Below the pieces are notes generated by a model, which was given only the letters and a program-made list of their open reading frames with translations, ran no database searches and was not told where the DNA came from. Positions 1 to 10,908 of a DNA stretch of 64,000 nt are shown in pieces. The DNA comes from Lepiota brunneoincarnata (lineage: Eukaryota > Basidiomycota > Agaricomycetes > Agaricales > Agaricaceae). How positions within the stretch are numbered: the stretch's first letter is position 1; each line of letters opens with the position of its first letter. The DNA is taken from NCBI GenBank assembly GCA_023014365.1, contig JAEBUN010000045.1, positions 1 through 64,000 on the forward strand, given 5' to 3'. The translations under genes were made by a program, and so were the position numbers.

Positions 1-89
1 TAGCTTAAGCTTATCGAACTACTGGCTAAGCTTAGTGCAAACAAGCCCACGATCGATATTTAAAACCTACAAACGTTGATACCTTTTCA
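1..89 (+). repeat. 3' end of a 1.3-kb LTR family (family G)
   Basis: These bases align, as reverse complement, with the first ~90 bases of the 1.3-kb solo LTR at 38,031. Both contain the palindrome-like ACTAAGCTTAG block next to a CGATAAGCTTAAG block, and both end in CCTTTTCA. The alignment stops at base 89, so this is taken as the LTR's 3' terminus; the rest lies left of the window. It does not match the 3' LTR of element A (6,983-7,400), so it is more likely a solo LTR or neighbour inserted in A's leader than A's own 5' LTR. Confidence 0.6.
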
Positions 90-244
90 CCGCCACCCTC
101 ATCGCCTACCGAATTATCACCCTAGAACTTGAACGCATCACGTGTCCCTGCCACTGCTGTGTCGTCAGATCGTGGAACCTATATTTGGGGATATCCATAA
201 TAGCCACCCAATTCTTCATACTTCTAGCGATAATCGATCGCTAG

Positions 245-2059
245 ACAAATATTACCACGCCTCCAAAGAAATTCTCGGCCCGAGAAACCCCATCACCTCC
301 CCCTCCTCCCAAATCGAGAAGTAGAATCTCAGGATCAGGAACCCAGAACCCGGATCCCAGAAGAAACCCTATCCCCACTCAGACACCATTCCCATTCTAT
401 CCTCCATCTCCATTCGACTCACCCACTCCAAGTACATCAACACGTACAAGAACAAGCTTTGCTGACGAACTAGCAGAACGACAAAGATTACAACACAAAA
501 AAGAATCAAAAGAACACTACGAAGAAGAAGAAAGAAGACGCAAACAAGCCGAAGAATACCGAGCTAAAGTAGACCCATTAAACAACTACAAACTCCAAAG
601 ACTTAAAAACGCCCTCAAACAACCAAAAAGACTTTCCACATCAGAAGAGAACTTACTCACACGCCACAAATACGCCGTAAATCAAGGAAGAACTCCCCCA
701 GCAGACAACGACTCCGACGTCTATATAACAGACAACAACCAATCAGATCCCGATCCACAACCACCCGCATTACCCGCACCAACCGTACCCTTAGCCCTAC
801 CGGCTCCACCTTTGCGACCAACACAACCTCCATCACCACCATCGCCGCCACCACCCGGACAATTACAAATAATGGCCGCCGCAGCTACCCCAAAGGAGTT
901 AGGACTCCTCAAACCCATCGCCTTCGATGGAACTAGAAGACTATTCGAAGATTGGATCTTCCAATGTGAAGTTTACGTGCTCGCTAATGCAACCACTTAC
1001 AACACCGACCTCGCTAGGACCCTATTTGTCCTTTCAATGATGCAATCAGGAGATGCCCGAGCATGGGCTAGACAATACCTCCATGAGAGAAATGCCCAAA
1101 CTCCACAAGGACAACCCATAGTCATGGAGTCATGGGACAACTTCACCGCCCGACTTAGGGCCAACTTCACCCCAGCAGACGAACATGCGTACGCGCATAC
1201 CAAACTCCAGACCCTGCACCAAACAGGCAAACCAATGACTGAATTCAATGCTCAGTTCAAGGAACTCGTCTGTCAATCTGGACTGACAGAAGATCGAACC
1301 CTAATCGATCTATACCACAAAGCGATTGACTGCCGAATCGCCATGAAGATTGACGAATCAGAAAACCCTCCGACAACCATCACCGCTTGGTACACCCAAG
1401 CCAATAAACTCGACGATAATTTCCGCCGAATCAATGCCCTCTACGGCACCCCCAGGACCACGTTCCCTCAGAGGAACCAATATCAACCTAACTGCGGACC
1501 AACCCGTCCAAGCAACAACGTGCCCTACGCACAATTCTACCAAAGGAGCAATGCTCCACGATTCACCCCACGCGACCCACACGCCATGGAAGTAGACCAT
1601 GCTGCAATAGAAGAAGGATTTGAAGATCCTTACCCCGAAATCCCTCAACTGGACTATGCCGAAGAAGAACTTCAAGACTCCTTGGAGATAGATGCCGTTG
1701 TCACCGGACAACAAATTAAAGCTTACCAGAACCAAGAATGCTTCTGATGCGGAGCTAAAGACCACTGGGTTAGCAAATGCCCTCAACCACCACCAGCTAG
1801 ACGCTTCCCAGGAATGCGCACCAATCCCCCTCGCCCTGCGAGAAACCCCAACTGTCCCTTCCTTGGACAACAAAACACTTGTCCCGGATTTCCAAACCAG
1901 AACGCCCAACAATCACTGCAACGCAAGTACTCCCTTGCCGTTGCAGAAGTTGCATCTCAGATGCGCCAAATGGTCGACGACCTCGACCCTGAACTCCAAC
2001 AAGAACTCCACTCTGCGCTAGCCGAAGATCCGGAGATGCATCCCTTCCAGGATTTTTAA
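245..2059 (+). pseudogene. gag: Gag of element A, with TGA inside the zinc knuckle
   Basis: Structural capsid/nucleocapsid protein. The frame is open from 245 (after TAG at 242) to 2,059 except for TGA at 1,745. The first ATG is at 872, but the upstream 600 bases read as a plausible protein: a Pro/Ser-rich stretch, then a charged, coiled-coil-like segment (EELAERQ... EEEERRRKQAEEY-type, about bases 455-575). A spliced or non-ATG start is therefore possible. The capsid region starts near TPKELGLLKPIAFDG and is followed by FEDWIFQCEVY. The CCHC knuckle (C-x2-C-x4-H-x4-C) spans 1,739-1,783 and its third residue is the TGA codon (CF*CGAKDHWVSKC). The protein ends in FQDF just after a GGATTTT heptamer. 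Pol follows in the -1 frame. Confidence 0.8.
2050..2056 (+). promoter_or_regulatory. Putative -1 frameshift slip site GGATTTT (element A)
   Basis: The heptamer is in phase G GAT TTT, immediately before the gag stop TAA at 2,057. Shifting back one base at this point opens the pol frame, which is then uninterrupted up to the protease. GGAUUUU is the known slip site of dianthoviruses. The same heptamer, in the same phase, ends gag in elements B, C, D and E of this window. Function is inferred. Confidence 0.6.
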
Positions 2060-5000
2060 AACGGAACACAGACCGATGCGCCCCTGCTCGTTCCCAGAAG
2101 GACACTATATATTCTCACTCTCAGAAGGACACTTTCTCGATAAATTCTGTACAACTACGACTCTCCCCGAATAAATGCTCTCTCTACCTACCCATCGAGA
2201 TTTGGAGTGAACGGACATCAAAACCCGTGGCCATCACCGCCCTGATAGATTCAGGAGCCCAAGGGAACTTCATCTCCCACAAAGTCGTTGAACGACATGG
2301 TTATCAAACCAAATGGCTGGACCAACCAATTCCACTCAGTAACGTTGACGGAACTGATAATCAACATGGCAAAATCCATGAATACATCAAAATCAGAACC
2401 ATCATTGATGGAAGAGATTGCACGCTAGAAGCGTACGTCACAAACACTGGTGAGAAAGACCTCATCATCGGATTTCCCTGGTTGGAACAATACAATCCCG
2501 ATATCAACTGGAAGACCAAGACATTCTCTTGGAAACCCCAAATCGATCACCAAGACTTTTCCAAACTCCTCAGAACCCTACGACGACCTGTCGAACTCAA
2601 CTCCATCGCCATGGACATAATGGCTGGAAAAACCTCCCAACCCGAAGAAAACCCCGAAGAATACGTCAACCTATCAAATGTTGATCTCGACACTTTCTCC
2701 TTAGAAAGAGAAATGAACCCGATGCTTCTAACCCCATTAGAAGTAAACACCAAAGCAACACATGCCACAACACTCCACAATGAGCAACACAATCTGACAA
2801 AATCGGCAAACCAAAAAGGAAAACAACCGGAATCAAACAAGGAACCACCCGAGATCCCTCGGAGATTCGCCCGATGGGCTAAATTATTCAACAAGAAAGC
2901 CTCTGAACGATTCCCACCATCAAGAACGTTTGATCATGAAATCAAACTAAAACCGACATTCAAAGCGAAATCAATGAAACCCTATCAAGTGGCACCTGCC
3001 GAAGAAAAAGCGCTAAAAGAATTCTTAGATGAAAACCTCCGAAAAGGCTACATCTGCCCCTCAAAATCCCCTATGGCATCACCCTTCTTTTTTGTTGCCA
3101 AGAAAGGAGGAGACCTCCGACCCTGCCAAGACTATCGTTATCTAAACGATCACACCATCAAAAACACCTACCCAATCCCCATGATTTCCTCTATCATGGA
3201 CAAACTCAAAGGAGCTAAGTATTTCACTAAGCTCGACATCCGCCTAGGATACAATAACGTCAGAATCAAAGATGGCAATCAATGGAAAGCAGCGTTCAAG
3301 ACTCCCATGGGTCTTTTCGAACCGACTGTCATGTTTTTCGGGCTTTGCAACAGTCCCGTGACGTTCCAACATATGATGGACACGTTATTCTCCGAAATAA
3401 TGGAGAAAGGAGGAATCATCATTTACATGGATGATATCCTAATCTACGGTAAAACCCAGGAAGAAACCAACTGACTTATGGAAAAAGTACTGCAAATCCT
3501 GCAGGAAAACGACCTCTACCTCAAAACGGAGAAATGCAAGTTCAACAAACAATGACTCGAATACCTAGGCATGATCATCACGCCAGACAAGATCAAAATG
3601 GATCCCGGAAAACTCAAGGGAATAGAAGACTGGCCAGTGCCAAAAACAGTCCGACACGTTCGGAAATTCATCGGATTTTGTAACTTCTACCGGAAGTTCA
3701 TCCGCAGCTACTCCCACCACACCAAACCCCTGAACCAACTCCTTTCCAAATCAAACAAATTCGAATGGAAAGAAGAACAACAGAAAGCATTCGAAATGCT
3801 CAAGAATGAATTCCTAAAGGAACCGGTACTCCTCATGCCTGACTCCACAAAACCCTTCGAAATAGAAGCTGATGCTTCTAAATTCGCATCAGGAGCTGTC
3901 CTGTATCAATACGACATCAATGGAATACGGAAACCCGTATCATTCTATTCAAAGACGTTCGGACCAGCGGAACGCAATTACGATATCTATGACAGGGAAC
4001 TCCTCGCTATTATCTGAGCCCTCGAAGAATGGCGCCACTACCTCCTTGGCAGCCCCCATACTGTCCGTATCAGAACGGACCACCAAAACCTCACATACTG
4101 GCGTAAACCCCAGAAAATCAACCGCCGACAAGCACGATGGGTTCAGACCCTCGCCAACTACAACTTCAAATTAGAACACGTCCCAGGATCAAAGATCCCT
4201 GCACCAGACGCCCTGTCAAGACATCCAGACCACATCCCTGATGAAGACAACGATAACGAAGACATTACCATGCTTCCAAACAACCTCTTTGTCGCCACCG
4301 CTGACATAGAAGATCAAAACTTGATCACAGTACTCCCAGAACAACTCTTTATCACCACCGTCGATATGGAGCTCCAAGAAAGAATCACGGAATCACCAAA
4401 ATACGATGCTAGAACCACCGAAGCATTCAAACTCCTAAAAGAAAACCACCCTAACGCTGCTGATAAAGACTTCGGAACAGTTCCGACCTCAAATGGTCCA
4501 CTCCTCACGTTCCAAGAACGTGTCATTATCCCAGAAGACCTCCAACTCAGACGCGATGTCATCGCAAGATACCATGACCACCCTACACGTGGCCACCCTG
4601 GAGAACAAGAAACATACCACCTTGCCAAGAAAGAAGTGTATTGGCCAGGAATGTCAACGTTCATAAAGAACTACGTCAAAGGCTGTCCAGAGTATCAGCA
4701 ACATAAAATCATACGCAGACCGGATCGCGCACCAACTCAACCGATCCCTCCACCAGCACCTAAACGCCCATTTGCCCAGATCTCATGGGATCTTATCACC
4801 GGTCTACCGCCTAGCACCGGCCATAATGCGATATTGTCCGTGGTGGACCACGGCCTTACGAAGGGGGTAATTTTCATCCCAACCTCAGATCGATCAAACG
4901 CCGATGACATCGGACGACTATTAATAGAAAAAGTCTTCACCAGATTCGGACTACCCGACAAAATCATATCAGATCGAGACCCCAGATTCGCCGCCAACTC

Positions 5001-5898
5001 CCTCCGACAACTAGCCAAATGTCTAAATATCCAACAAGCATTCTCAACTGCATACCATCCCCAGACAGATGGTTCCACAGAACGATACAATCAAGAAATC
5101 GAGACCTACCTTGCCATATACTGTACCAGGAATCCTCTTGACTGGTCAGAAACCCTCCCTATTGCCGAATTCGCACACAACTCCAAAATACATGCCTCAA
5201 GGCAGAAATCCCCATTCGAACTCATCATGGGATACAACCCTCCACCGATACCCACGGTAATGGAAACTTTGAACTTCCCATCAGTAGATGAACGCATCAG
5301 ACTCCTTGATGACGCCAGAAAGGAAGCTCACACGGCACACCAACTCTCCGCCAACATTATGAAACAAAGAACCAGAAGAACTGTCAAACCCCTTGAAACA
5401 CATCAGAAAGTATGGCTAGAAGCCAAGAACCTCAAACTCCCCTTCATCTCCAACAAAATATCCCCAAAACGACTAGGACCTTTCCCCATTTTGGAAGTCT
5501 TATCGCCACTCACATACAAAATAAAACTTCCGATCAAATGGAAGATACACCCGGTGTTCCACCAAAACCTCTTAACCCCATACAACGAAACAGAAGCATA
5601 TGGACCTCATCCAACGCCACCACCACCAGACATCATCAACGAAGAAGAAGAATACGAAATAGAAGCCATCCTCAATCACCGCCGATACCGAGGAAAACTC
5701 CAATACTACGTACATTGGAAAGGATACTCCCACACGGAGAACCAATGGATATCCGAAGAAGAACTCCGCAAGAATGCCGATGAATACTTGGAAGAGTATA
5801 AAGAGATACATCAACTTAACAGCAACGACCAGGAACTACCCAGAACCTACCAGAAGCAACTTCGCTCTACCAACAAACGTACTCAACAATGTCCATGA
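2050..5898 (+). pseudogene. pol: Pol of element A (PR-RT-RH-IN-chromodomain), three TGA stops
   Basis: Polyprotein for reverse transcription and integration. The aspartic protease motif ALIDSGAQGNF is at about 2,239-2,271. RT follows, with QDYRYLNDHTIKNTYPIP and the catalytic YMDD at 3,424-3,435. RNase H has FEIEADASKFASGAV and DREL. The integrase zinc region reads H-H-C-Y: the fourth ligand is tyrosine (CPEYQQH) where B has CGACQQY. The DDE core shows WDLITGL, SDRDPRF and STERYNQE. A C-terminal chromodomain (EEYEIEAILNHRRY ... YYVHWKGY) follows. Stops are TGA at 3,472, 3,553 and 4,015; B has arginine at each aligned position. The frame reaches back to the GGATTTT at 2,050. The end overlaps the start of ORF3 by ten bases. 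Confidence 0.85.
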
Positions 5899-6908
5899 AC
5901 AACCTCGACCTCGTCCGTCCCCAATCTACTCCCCCCTTCTCCTCCTCCACTACCTCTTCCGTCATCATCATTGACGATCCCAACGTCGAAAGAAACTCCC
6001 CGACTCCAATCCCAAAACCATGCCCATTCACGCCCTCCAACGCTTTCATCAATGTCAGAGATGAAACTCCTGATCCCAACGCTACACCCGAACCAGAACC
6101 AGTAGCCGCCTTACCCATCCACTTCCACACAACTGGAGTAAAGAACATCGAACCAATCACAACAAACATAGAAGACTTACGCACTATCGCTTCTACTCAA
6201 TTCCTTACCGACAAAGTCAACAAAGCCCCCATCAGCGACTACGACCGAGAAGTATGGTTGAACTACACCCATCACGTCAAACAGACAAAACTCCTCCACG
6301 ACGCCTTCCACGCCCAACGAAAGTGGACCGAAAACTATGAGGCATTCCTCCTCACTCGTCAAGGACTCATGTCCCAAATGCCAAGAAAGAAACAAACCAA
6401 TATGGTAACTCCCAACAAAAATATTCCAACCCCCATGTCAGGAAGGAAGAACCCCGTCGGAAACAATAACCCCTTCCGCAAAAATACCACCAAACCAACC
6501 CCAATACGGAACTCTCCCGCTCCTATCCAACAAATTCCAAACCCTAAACCCAACAACAGATCCTGATGCATTCAATGCAAACAAGTCGGACACTGGGCTA
6601 TGGACTGCCCCCAATTTGCATGCCTTGGTTGCAAACAATACGCCCCGGGCCATTACTCATACGATTGCATCAAATATAGATGCCCACACTGCGGAGTATT
6701 CCAACCCCGCCACAAACGAACTGAATGTCCTTCGAAAGGAACAAGACATACACCATATAACAGACCTATGGCAACTCAACCCCAAAATACCCCATCCACT
6801 CATTACCAATACTTGGGACTAGAATACCCTGAGGAAGACGACTTCGACAATGGATACGATAATATCGCCATGTCCAACATATGTGGAGAACCAGTAGGAG
6901 ATTTCTAA
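5889..6908 (+). pseudogene. ORF3 of element A: post-pol zinc-knuckle protein
   Basis: A third ORF starts at ATG 5,889, overlapping the pol stop, and runs to 6,908 with one TGA at 6,564. The N-terminal half is Pro/Ser/Thr-rich; the middle (DYDREVWLNYTHHVKQ...) looks helical. Directly after the TGA comes a CCHC knuckle (CIQCKQVGHWAMDC) and two further C-x2-C-x6-H-x4-C units (CLGCKQYAPGHYSYDC, CPHCGVFQPRHKRTEC). It ends SNICGEPVGDF, matching SNITGEPVGLY at the end of ORF3 in B and C. Nucleic-acid binding is inferred from the knuckles; I do not recognise a named family. This ORF is separate from the gag knuckle. Confidence 0.7.
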
Positions 6909-6982
6909 ACTCCACTCAAACACTACAGAAGGAAAAAGGACATAAACGGTTATAGTGGAATATAACCTTAGAAACGGGGTAA

Positions 6983-7400
6983 TGTTATCAGAAGTCCCCT
7001 TAAACTCCCCTTATCAGAAGCCTCATCGGAAGGAACTCTTATCAGAAGCACCCAAGTAATATAAATAGATAGAAGACCTGTCATCCTGAAACCATCAGAA
7101 GAACTATCAGAACAATCTATACCTAGATAGATAAGGATATGACTCACTTACCTGGGTCCAGACATATAGAGTAGGAGCACAGCCACACATAGTAGTATAT
7201 AGGGATACTGTACCATACCCTTGTATCCTTATCTTAGTGTTATACAGTTCTTGCCTCCTATACCTCTTTGCCCTTAAACCGGCTGGACTATAGTGCTCCG
7301 TCGTCTCTAAGTCACGCCTAGTAGGACAAGACCAAGTCTGTATAGACATCTTGCCACGAACGCCGTGCTACTCAAGAGTGAACCCCTAACCCGGGTAACA
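6983..7400 (+). repeat. 3' LTR of element A (418 bp)
   Basis: Begins TGTTATCAG and ends CGGGTAACA, giving a TGTTA/TAACA inverted end. It follows a purine tract (GAAACGGGGTAA), as the LTR of B/C follows GAAGGGGATAA. CTTATCAGAAG-like motifs recur in its first 120 bases. A diverged solo copy in opposite orientation at 32,791-33,174 has a clean 5-bp TSD and confirms the ends. The next 5 bases are GGTTC; the matching target copy would lie left of the window. Confidence 0.8.
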
Positions 7401-7777
7401 GGTTCACTTGTGAGTAGCATGGAGTTTGACACAGGATGTCTATACAGACTTGGTCCTGTCCTACTAAGTGTGACTTGGAGATGACAGAGCACTATAGTCC
7501 AGCCAGTTTAGAGGCAAAGAGTTATAGGAGGCAAGAACTGTATAACACTAAGATAATGATACATGGTAATGTATGGTATCCTTATATAATACTAAGTGTG
7601 GCTATGCTCCTACTATAAGTAAACGGACCTGAGTAACTATGAGTCAGTGATAAGACAAACAGGGCATAGGTTAAATATAGTCCTTCTGATATACACTACT
7701 GATGGTTTCAGAGTGACATATGACATGGGAATACTGTGCTAAACATAACCATCCTTCTGAATATATTTCTGATAACA
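7401..7777 (-). repeat. Truncated older A-type LTR, inverted
   Basis: From GGTTCACT onward the sequence matches the reverse complement of the A-type LTR and ends CTGATAACA. It lacks the terminal TGTTACCC(A/G)GGTTAGG part present in the solo copy at 32,791. The simplest reading is that element A inserted into this older minus-strand LTR; the missing piece would then lie beyond A's 5' end, outside the window. Confidence 0.7.
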
Positions 7778-8010
7778 CAAGACCTCAGACAAAAGTTCAA
7801 AAGACAGAATAAGAACAAGTCAGAAACCACGGTGATAACAGAACAAAAAGAAAAAGTAAGAACAAAATAAGAACTACTTAAAAGTAAAAGTAAATGAGGA
7901 ATAAACAAAGTAAAAACTAGGTGGCAACCAAGTTGCTAGCCCCCACAAGAACTAATAAGAAAAATGCTAAAAGCAGACAAAGCTTAAAATCCCAGAGCCA
8001 CTATATCATC

Positions 8011-9615
8011 ATGTCTACCCCAAAAACCGACACCACTCAGAAAAGAAAATGCCTCCCCCAAGATGAGGACCCAGTGACATCCTCATCTTTGGAACAAGTG
8101 ACATCAGATGAGGAGGAAAGTGAAATGGAAAAAGGGACTGATATAGAAATCACGGACAAAGAAGACATGGGAGAAATAGATGAGCTAGGACAACTAGCAA
8201 ATGGAATGGACATCGATGGGAAAGAGGAAATGCCAAAACCACCCTCCCCAAAACACACAATAAGAAAAGTGGTGAAAAGAAAATCGGTTGCAAAGCCAAC
8301 AGACAAGGACCCATATGTCCCAGACAACATAATGATAGAGGAAACAGGAGGCCCCCTGGCAGGCAGACCCAGAGTAATGAGGAAAAGCCTAGCAGGGAAA
8401 GGCAAAATGCCAAAGTCTCAAATGGGGACAGAATCAACCCCAAGAAAAACAACCCCTAAAACAGGGTCAAAGACCCAAAAATACCCAGGGTCTAAACTAT
8501 CAGAGGCGATGAAAGCCCATAAACCCCCACCAAACAAAAAGGTGAAGTGAACAGAAACAGAAATTGAAATCCCAAGTGATAAGCCAAGGGAAACAAGACA
8601 AAAGATCTTTGCTCAAAATTTGGCAGGAGCTATCTCAGGAAACATGGCAATGGTGACCATAGAAAAACTGACCAACTGGAGCCAAGTGGTCAAGAAGTCA
8701 AAAGACCTATGGGAGGATGATGACTCAGGCGATAAACTAGGGTACGAGCCCAAACTCATCAAGGCAGAGGCAGGAGAGGACCTGTTTGTGTGGAGACCAA
8801 GGAGGCATGACCAACCCAAAGCCTTCTATGATACTACAGATGACTGGTGGCCAAACAAATGGGACATCACCAAGGTCAAGGAAATTATAGCTGACTACCA
8901 GTTCCCAGTCCTGGCAGCTTTCTGTGGGATAAGGAAATCCATGCAAAAAATTCAAGAGATAATAGACACCACCACAGCAATACTAGATATAAGCCCAGAG
9001 GCAATAATGGGGGACCCACTAATAATGAAGGACATGCCAGACATGTGGACCCCATGGGTCGTAATAGGCCTCCAATCAGAGGAGCAACAAAAGAAACTTG
9101 TCAAAACCCAGATGGCACTAAGGAAAATGGACACCCACAGCACAATACTAGTTTTTTTTAGACAGGTTAGGAAATCAATATTCCTATGAAAAGCAATAGT
9201 GGTAAAACACAAATTGAAACTGGGGATAAGAAATGAAATAGAGGACAGAGACATCCTAGACAAGTGTAGAGCAAAGATGGGGAAGATAGAAGGAGTCAGA
9301 GTAGAGAAGGTGAAGAGAAGAAAGGCCCCAAAGAAGGTGGGGTACAAAGAATACTGGGTAATCCAGTTAACCTTCAAGGACAGAAAGATAGCAGCCTCTG
9401 CCCACATAGGCACAGAGATCCGCATAGGGAACATGACCCTCATGATCAAAAAGTCACAGGCATGTGGACTGTGCCATTCAAAAGGGCACTTCATCCAGGA
9501 ATGTCCATGGTCCAATGCAGTCATGTGGAGAGTCAACCTAGACCATGGAGAAAAAGAGGGAGAGAAAGCAAAGGAAAAGAAAAAGAAGATGAGAGAAGAA
9601 AGGTCAAGGAGATAA
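8011..9615 (+). pseudogene. LINE ORF1, Gag-like RNA-binding protein, two TGA stops
   Basis: Probable nucleic-acid chaperone of the LINE. The first ATG (MSTPKTDTTQKRK) is at 8,011, though the frame is open from 7,921. One frame runs to 9,615, broken by TGA at 8,548 and 9,187. The N-terminal third is charged, with acidic runs (EEESEMEKGTDIEITDKED) then basic ones. The central part (WSQVVKKSKDLWEDDD ... DWWPNKWDITKVKEIIADY) looks globular. A CCHC knuckle CGLCHSKGHFIQEC lies at about 9,460-9,503, followed by a lysine-rich tail. It is paired with ORF2 downstream. Confidence 0.7.
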
Positions 9616-10908
9616 CCCCAGTACTGTAAAGGGACACTCCAGATACCTTGGCAACACCTCCATTAACCCTATGGATACCCCTGTGCCCTCCAATGCATTA
9701 TACATCCCTCCCTTCAAACGCTCACACTGCAAACACAGCCAGAATACTCCATACACTCCCTCACTGTCCAGATAAAACCCTCCCTCATTCCCTCTCATTC
9801 CTACAGACTCTAGACCATCATATTCACATCCCACATTCATTTCAACCACACCAGGCCTTGTATGACCCCTAGACACCACAGCTAAGCCTGGTTCAATTTA
9901 TATTGATTATATAAGTTAGGTATATACATAGTTTTCACCTGCAGGGGTTTCCTCATCCTATTCTCTTAGGATTTCCCTGCAGGTATGTGTCCTGTACATA
10001 ACTCATAGTTTAATATCACTTAGGATTTCCCTGCAGTCATTTTGGCTCCCCCTGAGCTGTCAAGGCCTCCCAGGTCACCCTAACAAGTACCTCCTGACCT
10101 GGATGATGTATATACCAGACCAAGACAGGAAGGGACATTATGCCATAGACTCCAACAACACTGGAATACCAGGACTCTAGACTAGAAGTAGAAGGGACAT
10201 TACCCAAAACATTAATTCTCCCCATCACCTGATAAATAGAAAGGCACACATCTCAACATGTAGAGGCCACCCCCCACTAGATTAAATAAATAGATACATG
10301 GACTCCCAACTAGAAATAAAGATAACAAGAAGTAGACAACTAATTAGACACACATATATATAAGACTTCAACTCAAACCAAGAACCTAAGAACCTAAGAT
10401 ACAAGAAAACAACAACCAATCACCAACAAGAAAATAACAAAGAACATCCACTAGAAACAGATAAGAAAACCAGAAAAATCCAGAAGGGAAATGGAAAACC
10501 CTAACAGAAAATGATCCCAATAATAGGATCCAATATCTCAACTCCATCTCTAAGCAAAGATAAGCCAGCTAAAGAGAATAGAACAGGCTTTCACCAAAAC
10601 TCCATGAAATGCACAACCATACAAATCCAGAAATCCTCACCATGAGGCACCCGAGGGCTGATGGTATGATACCTGCAAACACCTCAGGACCAGTCCCAGG
10701 TTGTCTCTAGATCCTGGTTCTACAGATGAGTGCGAGACCCAATAAACCTCTGCTAGGGAATTGTTGGTGGAGGGGGTACAGATGTTAAATGAACAACTGG
10801 AAGGAGATCATGACACCTTGTCTCTGGAAAGTATAGAACAGCTAAAGGAGTCAGAAATGTGACTAGAAGATGAGAGAGACACATGAATGACAAAGACAGG
10901 AAAAAGAA
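9616..10908 (+). other. Inter-ORF region of the LINE
   Basis: I see no convincing protein here. The stretch holds a repeated TAGGATTTCCCTGCAG motif (about 9,968 and 10,020, with a related CCTGCAGGGG near 9,940) and A-rich sequence. It may be ORF1's decayed C-terminus plus spacer. Confidence 0.4.

Larger units (their letters stand above)
90..7400 (+). mobile_element. Element A: Ty3/gypsy chromovirus, 5' LTR outside window
   Basis: The order is gag, pol (protease, RT, RNase H, integrase, chromodomain), a third zinc-knuckle ORF, then a 3' LTR. Five in-frame stops, all TGA, break the three ORFs (1,745, 3,472, 3,553, 4,015, 6,564), each at a place where arginine is expected or plausible. The 3' LTR is preceded by a purine-rich GAAACGGGGTAA. 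No A-type LTR end (CGGGTAACA) is seen before gag, so the 5' LTR must lie left of the window or be lost. Its left boundary is therefore uncertain. Confidence 0.85.

Noticed and set aside
1..89. Bases 1-89 as element A's own 5' LTR
   Set aside because: A's 3' LTR starts TGTTATCAG and ends CGGGTAACA, while this fragment ends CCTTTTCA and matches the separate 1.3-kb family at 38,031.
812..6908. UGA as a sense codon or programmed readthrough, because all five stops in element A are TGA at arginine positions
   Set aside because: Intact element B and the VPS10 gene use TGA or TAA as normal stops, and B has CGA where its relatives have TGA. CpG deamination explains the pattern without recoding.
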